Source of the DNA: Victivallales bacterium
Lineage (GTDB): Bacteria; Verrucomicrobiota; Lentisphaeria; Oligosphaerales; Lenti-02
DNA length: 6,791 nucleotides
NCBI GenBank assembly: GCA_018648945.1
Contig: JABGQJ010000421.1
Location: 1-6,791 of the forward strand
Reading direction: 5' to 3'
Position 1 is the first letter of the stretch. Each line of letters starts with the position of its first letter. The notes below the pieces were generated by a model. It worked only from the letters and a program-made list of their open reading frames with translations, was not told where the DNA came from and made no database searches. The translations under genes and the position numbers were made by a program. This document shows, one piece after another, positions 1-5,431 of this stretch.

Positions 1-3000
1 CTCGCTGCGTTTTCAGGAGCAATTCCTCCGGCGGGAAAGGCGGTGGAATACACAACTACCGGAGTTCGCCTTCGATCTCGAACTGTGTACTTGCGGAGAA
101 CCAGGCAGCCTCGTCCGGTGGTGGGATGTACAACTCCAAGTCCTCTCCTTCGGTGTCTAGCTGTGTGTTTGCGGAGAACCAGGCTGACTCGTACGGCGGC
201 GGGATGCACAACTTGACCTCCTCCCCCTCGGTGTCGAGCTGTGTGTTTGCGGAGAACCAGGCTGCCTCGTCCGGCGGCGGGATGTGCAACTCCAATTCCT
301 CTCCCTCGGTGTCGAACTGCGCATTCAGAGGGAATCTGGCACCCAAGTCCGGAGGGGCGGTATACAACTCGTACTCCTCACCTTTCCTCTCGAATTGCCT
401 GCTCGTGGGGAACCGGGCATCGGCGGGCGGTGCCATGTGGTTCGGCTCCTACTCGTCCCCAACTGTGTCCAACTCGATCTTCCGGGACAACGGTGATGGG
501 ATTGAGGGTGGGGACGGATCTGGGTTCACCTGCAATCTCATTGATCTGCCTGACCTTTCGGGGTGGCCGGCCAGCAACAGCAACGCGGCCCCGATGTTTG
601 CGGACATGATGAACCCGGCTGGCCTGGATGACATCTGGGGCACGGCGGACGACGGTCTGAGACTGCTGCCGGGGTCGCCGGGGATCGATGCGGGAGACGA
701 TACGGCTGTGCCAGCAGGAGTGGGCACCGACCTAGTTGGCAACCCACGTGTTCAGGGAGTTGCCGTTGACCTGGGGCCATATGAGTACTGCCCGGCTGCC
801 ACTGGTGTGTTCCGCGTGGCATTTCGACTGGCGGACGACGGCTCGTCCGCCCTGTCGTCCGGTGGGGACATGGCACGCGTTCTTGAGTTCGAGGTCGCTT
901 CCGGTGGCATGTGCCCCGAGATCTCGGTTGTGCCCGCGCCAGGCCTACTTTTCGTGCGCTGGGTATCCACTCTGGGCGAGGAGTCACTTGCCGACCCGCT
1001 GGTATTGGTTCCGGTGGAAGCGGCCCAGACGTGGGCGGCCATCGTCGCCCCGGCGCGTCCGAACGCGGACGGGACCGTTTTCGTGAAGGCGGGCGGCTTG
1101 GGCGACGGTTCGTCCTGGGCTGCGGCGACGGGCGATCTGCAGGACGCCGTTGAGGCCTGCGCCCTGAACGGTGGCGGCGAAGTCTGGGTGGCGGGCGGGG
1201 TGTACAGACCGGATTCGCGGCCCAACGGCGGGGCGGAGGCCGATGCGCGCACGGTGCACTTTTCCCTGCGCAACGGCGTTGCCGTACGCGGCGGCTTCCC
1301 GGCCGACGCAACCGACGGCCGGGCCGACTGCGACGAGGTAGGTGATGCAGACTCCAGAGTGAACCGCGTCGTCCTCTCCGGGGACATCGGCAACGCTGAC
1401 ACCGACACGGATGGGGATAGCGTGCCCGACGATCCCGGCGGCGATTCCGGCGACAATGCGTACCACGTGCTCTATCACCCGGAACCAGCGGCACTGCGTC
1501 CGCACGCAGCGATGCATGGCGTGTGGATCGTGGCGGGGTTCGCCGGGGACGGCGACGAGGACCACCAGGATGGGGGGGGGATGTACAATGGCATCTCCTC
1601 GCCGACGCTCTCGGACTGCGTGTTCACGGGGAATCGGGCCACGGACGGCGGCGGGATGTACAACTACCGGTCTTCGCCCTCGTTGGCGAATTGCCTGTAC
1701 CAAGCGAACCTGGCAACCGACTCCGGTGGCGGGATGCACAATAGTGACTGGTCCTGGCCCTCGCTCTCGGACTGCGTGTTCCATGGCAATGTCGCCGACT
1801 TGCGCGGCGGTGGGATATACAAGAGCTCGTACTCGCTCTTGAACTGCGTGTTCATGGCGAACCGGGCAAGAGAAGGCGGCGGAGCGTATAGTCGCGGGTC
1901 CTCCTCGTTCTCAAACTGCGCGTTTCAGGGCAACTATGGCGACTACGGTGGCGCGATCCATAGTTGGGACGCGCCGCTTCTCTTGTCGAATTGTGTGTTC
2001 CAGGGCAACCGAGCAACCTACCGTGGCGGTGCCATCTACGCTCCCGATGCCGTGTTCGAGCCGTCTTCGTATCTGACGGTGTCGAATTCTGTTTTCCGCG
2101 ACAATGGCGACGAGATCATCTGCAGTGACGTAACGGGCGACCGGTCTGGGTTCAGCCACAATCTGATTGACCTACCAGACCTATCGGGATGGCCGTCCTC
2201 CAATAGCAATGCTGATCCGCTATTCGCGGACGAAGCCGACCCCGATGGCCGAGACAATATATGGGGCACGGCGGACGACGGCCTGCATCTGCTCCCGGGC
2301 TCCCCGGGCATCGATGCCGGGGACGATACAGATGTGCCGGCTTCGCTGGATGTTGATCTGCTTGGCAACCAGCGGATTCAGGGAGAGGCAGTGGACCAGG
2401 GACCATATGAATACAGGCCTGCTGGCACCGACAGCTTCCGTGTGGCGTTCCGGCTGGCGGACGACGGCTCGTCTGCCTTGGCGTCCGGGGATGCCAGGGG
2501 GCGCGTGCTGGAGTTCGAAGTGCATGCTGGGGGGGCATGCCCCGGGGTCTCGGTCGAGACCGCCCCTGGACAGCACTTCCTGCACTGGGTGTCCGCGCTG
2601 GGGACGGAGTCGCTCGACGGCACGCTGCTCATCGATGCGGTGGCGGCGGACCAGACGTGGACGGCCATCGTCGCCCCGGCGCGCCCGAACGCGGACGGGA
2701 CCGCTTTCGTGAAGGCCGGTGGCTTGGGTGACGGCTCGTCCTGGGGCGCGGCGATGGGTGATCTACAGGCTGCCATCGAGGCCTGCGCCCTGAACGGCGG
2801 CGGTGAGGTCTGGGTGGCAGCGGGCGTCTACTGGCCGGGCTCGCGCCCGAACGGGGGCGACGAATCGGACCCGCGCACGGTGCATTTCTCCCTGCGCAAC
2901 GGAGTCGTCGTGCGCGGGGGCTTCCCTGCGGACGCGTCCGACGGTCGAGCCGACTCGGACGAGGCCTCGGACGCTGCCCCAGGAGCAAACCGGGTCGTGC

Positions 3001-5252
3001 TCTCGGGAGACATCGGCGTGGCGGACACGGATACGGACGGTGATGGCGTTCCCGACGATCCTGGCGGCGACTCCGGCGACAACACGCACCATGTGTTCCA
3101 CCATCCCGGGTGGGCGAGACTTGAGAGAAGTGCCTCGCTCTGCGGCGTGTCTGTGGTTGCGGGGCTTGCCGATGGGCCTGGAACTGACCACCGGAGGGGA
3201 GGGGGGATGCGTAACGACTTCTCTTCGCCCTCGATCTCGCACTGTGTGTTCGCGATGAATCGCTCGTCGAGCAGTGCCGGCGGGATGCTCAATCTGGGCT
3301 CCTCGCCTGCGGTGTCAAACTGCGTATTCACGGGGAACCAGGCGACCTCCTCGGGAGGCGGGACGCTCAACGTGGATGGCGAGCCCTCGTTCTCGAACTG
3401 TGTGTTCGTGGAGAACGAGGGATCCAAAGGCGGTGGGATGTATTGCTACATGATATCGTTCCCCACGCTATCAGGCTGTGTGTTCTTGCGGAACCGGGCC
3501 TCAGAGGGTGGAGGAATGTACTGCTACGAGAAGTACTACGGTTCCCTGCCAGTCCTCTCGAACTCGATCTTCTGGGACAACGGGGACGGGATTGTAGGCG
3601 GAGACAAGAGCAAGTTCACTCACAATCTCCTGGATGTAGCAGACCTGTCCGACTGGCCGGCGAGCAACAGCAATGCGGACCCGCAGTTCGCGGATGTGTC
3701 CGATCCGGATGGGCCGGACGATATCTGGGGGACGGCGGACGATGGCCTGCGCCTGCTGCTTGGGTCGCCGGGGATCGATGCGGGAGACAATGCGGCCGTG
3801 CCGCCGGGGTTGGACACGGATCTGGCTGGGAATGCACGCATCCAAGGAGGGACGGTGGACCTCGGGCCGTACGAGTGCCTCGTTCCGGCAGGGGGCGCGC
3901 TGCCCTCGGTGCCCGCCGGACCAGGGATCGCGGATGGTGCGGTGTCGGTGCCGGAGACAGAGAGACTGTCCTGGGCGGCGGCCAGTTTCGCGACTGAGTA
4001 CGCCGTGTACCTGTGGGTTCCAGGCGCCCCGGGCCGGGCAGACCTTACCCGCCCGCCGGGGGCATTGCCGGTGGGGAGGACGGTGGCGTGTTCGTATGCT
4101 CCGCAGACGGGGCTTGAGCACAGCACGGCGTATGCTTGGCAGGTTGTCGCACGAAATGCCAACGGGGAGACAGAGGGGCCAGTGTGGACGTTCACTACGT
4201 GGAGTGAGCCGCCCGAGACCCCGGCAGACGGGGTTCCCGCCGATGGTGACCTCGCGGTGCTCTGGACGCAGCGGCAGTTTGGCTGGAGCAGCTGCGAGCG
4301 GGCAGTGAGTTACAATGTGTATCTCTGGCAGGCTGGCGGGAACAGGCCGGGGACTGCCGCCGCCACCGTGGCGGAGAGTAGGTGGCTACTGGGAGCGGAG
4401 CGGGTGGGGGAGAGCACTCTGGTTCCCGAGATGGGCTACTGCTGGCAAGTAATCGCCCGGTCTGCGGACAGTGAACGGGAAGGACCGGTCTGGAGCTTCC
4501 GGACGGAGGCCAATGCCCCCGCCACATTTGGCGTGGTCGGGGAGTACGACGGGGTCGCCGAGGCGTTTGCCGTCGTGTGCTCGAACTGGCACGATCCCGA
4601 GGGCGCCGGGGAGGAACTGCGCTACGAATGGCGTCGCAACGGGGTGCCTGTGCCGGGGCTCGATCAACCAGACGTGTCGCTCGCCGAGGTGGCGGGGCAA
4701 CGCGGGGACGCGGGCTTGGTGTCGTGTCGGGTGACAGCGTGGGATGGTTGGGAAGAAGGGCAGGTGACGGAGTGGGGCTGGGCGTTTTACGAGTTCGAGC
4801 CAGGCTGGAACGTGGTGGCCTTGCCGTTGGTGGTGGAGAATGCCGATCCGGCGGTGCTGTTCACGGATCCCGTGGCGCGCGGGCCGCTGTTCCAGGGCCC
4901 CACATGGGACTGGAATGGCGACACGCTACGCTATGAGGTGGCAGAGACGCTGGAATTTGGCCGGGGGTACTGGGTGTTCGTGCCGGAGCGGCGCGAGGCA
5001 GCGACAAGCGTGGTTTCGGGCGTGGTTCCGGAAGCGGCGGCGTTTGCGATCCAGAATCGGTGGCGACTGGTGGGGTTCCCTTCATTCCTCCGGGACACGC
5101 TGGCGGAGGAGATTCAGACGGAAACCGGGGCGGCAGGCCTCCAGGAGTGGCGGGCCAACGGCTACCATGTCTCGTCCGGCGTGCTGGATTTCCTGCGTGG
5201 ATACTGGATCTTCCTGAACCAGGCAGCTGTGCTGCAGCCAGCCGCAAGGTAG
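1..5252 (+). CDS. Giant right-handed beta-helix surface protein, 5'-partial (three choice-of-anchor Q-like modules, Fn3-like and GWN/GYW C-terminus)
   Basis: The reading frame is open from the left edge (first full codon at base 3) to TAG at 5250-5252, giving 1749 visible residues. The repeat pattern continues upstream of the first ATG (126), so that ATG is internal and the true start and any signal peptide lie outside the window. Visible order by residue: beta-helix rungs 2-157; choice-of-anchor Q-like domain ~180-265; InlB-B/bacterial-repeat-like domain ~270-352; helix entry with GDGSSW, EVWVA and a D-rich turn ~359-486; rungs 539-695; Q-like ~720-806; InlB-like ~812-894; entry ~900-1028; rungs 1081-1187; Q-like ~1207-1293; two Fn3-like domains ~1296-1399 and 1400-1503 (each ending in AWQV/CWQV and GPVW.F.T); an Ig/PKD-like domain ~1504-1598 (LRYEWRRNG, C..T.WDG); and a two-lobed GWN..GYW domain ~1601-1740. 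No enzyme active site was recognised. Extracellular adhesion, scaffold or glycan binding is inferred from the architecture. The visible C-terminus shows no LPXTG or PEP-CTERM signal. The fold-family assignment is confident; the biological role is not. Confidence 0.9.
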   Translation, partial: RCVFRSNSSGGKGGGIHNYRSSPSISNCVLAENQAASSGGGMYNSKSSPSVSSCVFAENQADSYGGGMHNLTSSPSVSSCVFAENQAASSGGGMCNSNSSPSVSNCAFRGNLAPKSGGAVYNSYSSPFLSNCLLVGNRASAGGAMWFGSYSSPTVSNSIFRDNGDGIEGGDGSGFTCNLIDLPDLSGWPASNSNAAPMFADMMNPAGLDDIWGTADDGLRLLPGSPGIDAGDDTAVPAGVGTDLVGNPRVQGVAVDLGPYEYCPAATGVFRVAFRLADDGSSALSSGGDMARVLEFEVASGGMCPEISVVPAPGLLFVRWVSTLGEESLADPLVLVPVEAAQTWAAIVAPARPNADGTVFVKAGGLGDGSSWAAATGDLQDAVEACALNGGGEVWVAGGVYRPDSRPNGGAEADARTVHFSLRNGVAVRGGFPADATDGRADCDEVGDADSRVNRVVLSGDIGNADTDTDGDSVPDDPGGDSGDNAYHVLYHPEPAALRPHAAMHGVWIVAGFAGDGDEDHQDGGGMYNGISSPTLSDCVFTGNRATDGGGMYNYRSSPSLANCLYQANLATDSGGGMHNSDWSWPSLSDCVFHGNVADLRGGGIYKSSYSLLNCVFMANRAREGGGAYSRGSSSFSNCAFQGNYGDYGGAIHSWDAPLLLSNCVFQGNRATYRGGAIYAPDAVFEPSSYLTVSNSVFRDNGDEIICSDVTGDRSGFSHNLIDLPDLSGWPSSNSNADPLFADEADPDGRDNIWGTADDGLHLLPGSPGIDAGDDTDVPASLDVDLLGNQRIQGEAVDQGPYEYRPAGTDSFRVAFRLADDGSSALASGDARGRVLEFEVHAGGACPGVSVETAPGQHFLHWVSALGTESLDGTLLIDAVAADQTWTAIVAPARPNADGTAFVKAGGLGDGSSWGAAMGDLQAAIEACALNGGGEVWVAAGVYWPGSRPNGGDESDPRTVHFSLRNGVVVRGGFPADASDGRADSDEASDAAPGANRVVLSGDIGVADTDTDGDGVPDDPGGDSGDNTHHVFHHPGWARLERSASLCGVSVVAGLADGPGTDHRRGGGMRNDFSSPSISHCVFAMNRSSSSAGGMLNLGSSPAVSNCVFTGNQATSSGGGTLNVDGEPSFSNCVFVENEGSKGGGMYCYMISFPTLSGCVFLRNRASEGGGMYCYEKYYGSLPVLSNSIFWDNGDGIVGGDKSKFTHNLLDVADLSDWPASNSNADPQFADVSDPDGPDDIWGTADDGLRLLLGSPGIDAGDNAAVPPGLDTDLAGNARIQGGTVDLGPYECLVPAGGALPSVPAGPGIADGAVSVPETERLSWAAASFATEYAVYLWVPGAPGRADLTRPPGALPVGRTVACSYAPQTGLEHSTAYAWQVVARNANGETEGPVWTFTTWSEPPETPADGVPADGDLAVLWTQRQFGWSSCERAVSYNVYLWQAGGNRPGTAAATVAESRWLLGAERVGESTLVPEMGYCWQVIARSADSEREGPVWSFRTEANAPATFGVVGEYDGVAEAFAVVCSNWHDPEGAGEELRYEWRRNGVPVPGLDQPDVSLAEVAGQRGDAGLVSCRVTAWDGWEEGQVTEWGWAFYEFEPGWNVVALPLVVENADPAVLFTDPVARGPLFQGPTWDWNGDTLRYEVAETLEFGRGYWVFVPERREAATSVVSGVVPEAAAFAIQNRWRLVGFPSFLRDTLAEEIQTETGAAGLQEWRANGYHVSSGVLDFLRGYWIFLNQAAVLQPAAR
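6..473 (+). repeat. Beta-helix tract 1: six tandem 78-bp units
   Basis: Six units of exactly 78 bp (26 residues) start at the Cys codons at 6, 84, 162, 240, 318 and 396. Each has the form C[VAL][FL]..N, then a GGG[MI]-type turn, then SSP, then S[NS] before the next Cys. The tract probably continues upstream of the window. Units at 84, 162 and 240 are the most alike: by eye, neighbouring copies differ at about ten of 78 bases, with long shared stretches such as the GCGGAGAACCAGGC segment. This suggests fairly recent tandem duplication. Structurally, each unit should form about one turn of a parallel beta-helix. The tract ends at 474, where the repeating Cys is replaced by Ser (SNSIF). Confidence 0.9.
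471..1580 (+). repeat. Large intragenic duplication, copy A (end rung + choice-of-anchor Q-like + InlB-like + helix entry)
   Basis: This block runs from the Ser-capped end rung (SNSIFRDNGD) through SPGIDAGD and GPYEY, the FRVAFRLADDGSSAL segment, QTW.AIVAPARPNADGT, the GDGSSW entry and the D-rich DTDTDGD..PDDPGGDSGDN motif, up to the next GGG turn. Copy B is at about 2085-3206. Landmarks from 810 to 1457 recur exactly 1626 bases later, at 2436 to 3083, so no net insertion or deletion has accumulated across about 216 codons. A third, shorter copy at about 3561-3880 has only the end rung and the choice-of-anchor part. Confidence 0.85.
1572..1580 (+). repeat. G9 homopolymer in coding sequence
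   Basis: Nine consecutive G encode three in-frame Gly codons at the start of beta-helix tract 2 (D-GGG-M). The equivalent position in tract 3 has only six G in a row (3201-3206), and tract 1 uses mixed GGC/GGT/GGG codons. A loss of one G would move translation into the frame that stops at 1840-1842. A gain of one G would stop it at 1742-1744. This is the longest homopolymer I noticed in the window. Phase variation by slippage is only an inference. Confidence 0.8.
1617..2087 (+). repeat. Beta-helix tract 2: six degenerate units of 24-32 residues
   Basis: Units start at Cys codons 1617, 1692, 1773, 1845, 1917 and 1992, with lengths of 25, 27, 24, 24, 25 and 32 residues. A half unit with the G9 run (GGGMYN) precedes them from about 1570. 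The rungs keep the Cys, the GN pair and the GG turn, but the loop after the turn varies in length and sequence (SDWSW, SSYSLL, SWDAPLLL, APDAVFEPSSYL). The DNA is much more diverged than in tract 1, so this tract looks older. It ends at 2088 with the same Cys-to-Ser switch (SNSVF) as the other two tracts. Confidence 0.85.
2085..3206 (+). repeat. Large intragenic duplication, copy B
   Basis: This is the second copy of the block at 471-1580, with the same domain order. The protein is clearly similar throughout. The most conserved parts are the WGTADDG / LLPGSPGIDAGDD segment, the APARPNADGT..FVKAGGLGDGSSW junction and the ACALNGGGEVWVA strand. The helix rungs on either side are less similar than the linker block, so the modules conserve their connecting domains while the repeat tracts drift and change length. 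Confidence 0.85.
3243..3563 (+). repeat. Beta-helix tract 3: four units of 26-29 residues
   Basis: Units start at Cys codons 3243, 3321, 3399 and 3477. The first three are 26 residues and the last is 29. A leading half unit (GGGMRNDFSSPSISH) begins near 3198. The last two units carry an additional Cys in the turn (GGGMYCY, twice). The tract ends at 3564 with SNSIF, the Ser-capped final rung. It is the shortest of the three tracts, which agrees with repeat number changing independently in each module. Confidence 0.85.
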
Positions 5253-5254
5253 AG

Positions 5255-5270
5255 CCGGGGCCAGCCCCGG
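5255..5270 (+). terminator. GC-rich hairpin directly after the beta-helix gene, possible terminator
   Basis: CCGGGG (5255-5260) and CCCCGG (5265-5270) form a perfect 6-bp stem with a CCAG loop, beginning 3 bases after the TAG. It is not followed by a T-run, so it is not a classical intrinsic terminator. It could block 3'-end decay or weaken read-through. It is also the first member of the hairpin series listed separately, so its role may belong to that array. Confidence 0.3.
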
Positions 5271-5400
5271 GACCCCGCTTGGGAGACTGGTCTCCCCGGG
5301 CTCCTCGCCACGGCTTGGCGGTACGAGCGGCTCTGCCGCCGAGGCTACCTCGTATCGGTTGGACCCTGGCGCGTGAGGCGGTAGTGTACGCCGCCAACCG
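5255..5400. repeat. Array of six or more consecutive stem-loops between the two genes
   Basis: Perfect inverted repeats follow one another: 5255-5260/5265-5270 (CCGGGG); 5281-5287/5290-5296 (GGGAGAC/GTCTCCC, inner pairs open for the loop); 5306-5310/5316-5320 (CGCCA/TGGCG); 5327-5331/5335-5339 (GCGGC/GCCGC); 5340-5344/5348-5352 (CGAGG/CCTCG); and 5356-5362/5394-5400 (CGGTTGG/CCAACCG). The last encloses a small GGC-G-GTA / TAC-GCC hairpin at 5377-5392. Together they fill most of the intergenic space. Candidates are a dispersed palindromic intergenic element (REP/BIME-like), a folded 3' or 5' untranslated RNA, or a terminator cluster. The pairing is read directly from the sequence; the function is unknown. 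Confidence 0.6.
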
Positions 5401-5417
5401 GTCTTTCCACGTGATGC

Positions 5418-5422
5418 AAGGA
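5418..5422 (+). promoter_or_regulatory. Ribosome binding site AAGGA for the fucosidase gene
   Basis: AAGGA lies 9 bases before the ATG at 5432, good Shine-Dalgarno spacing. It decides the start over the in-frame ATG at 5414, which has no purine-rich site upstream, and over earlier in-frame codons that would overlap the end of the beta-helix gene and the hairpin array. Confidence 0.7.
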
Positions 5423-5431
5423 CAGAGTACC

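Noticed and set aside
126..128. ATG as the start of the beta-helix gene
   Set aside because: The same frame and the same repeat units continue upstream to base 3, so this Met is an internal residue of the GGGMYN turn.
56..436. Minus-strand frame with a regular repeat pattern (PPP / FSANTQ / EGEE)
   Set aside because: The periodicity is only the reverse complement of the 78-bp units of the sense gene, so it is not independent evidence for an antisense protein.
6..473. CRISPR-like regular repeats
   Set aside because: The 78-bp period has no spacers, is a multiple of three, stays in frame and encodes a beta-helix rung pattern.
538..1494. Long open frame on the minus strand (about 318 codons) and similar long antisense frames along the beta-helix gene
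   Set aside because: They are Arg/Pro-rich, lie opposite a strongly supported repeat protein, and show no domain or ribosome binding site. They are shadows expected in GC-rich coding DNA.
2522..2540. GCATGC ... GCATGC flanking a G7 run, a possible regulatory hairpin
   Set aside because: It lies inside the conserved coding region of the second InlB-like domain. GCATGC is self-complementary, so short matches of this sort are easily found by chance.
5359..5387. Possible promoter TTGGAC - 17 bases - TAGTGT before the fucosidase gene
   Set aside because: Both boxes match the consensus poorly and lie within the hairpin stem at 5356-5400, so the match is no better than chance.
5060..5431. In-frame upstream extension of the fucosidase gene to an ATG at 5060
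   Set aside because: It would overlap the conserved C-terminal domain of the preceding gene, run through the hairpin array, and add a Pro/Arg-rich segment with no resemblance to GH29 or a signal peptide. The AAGGA-ATG at 5432 fits better.
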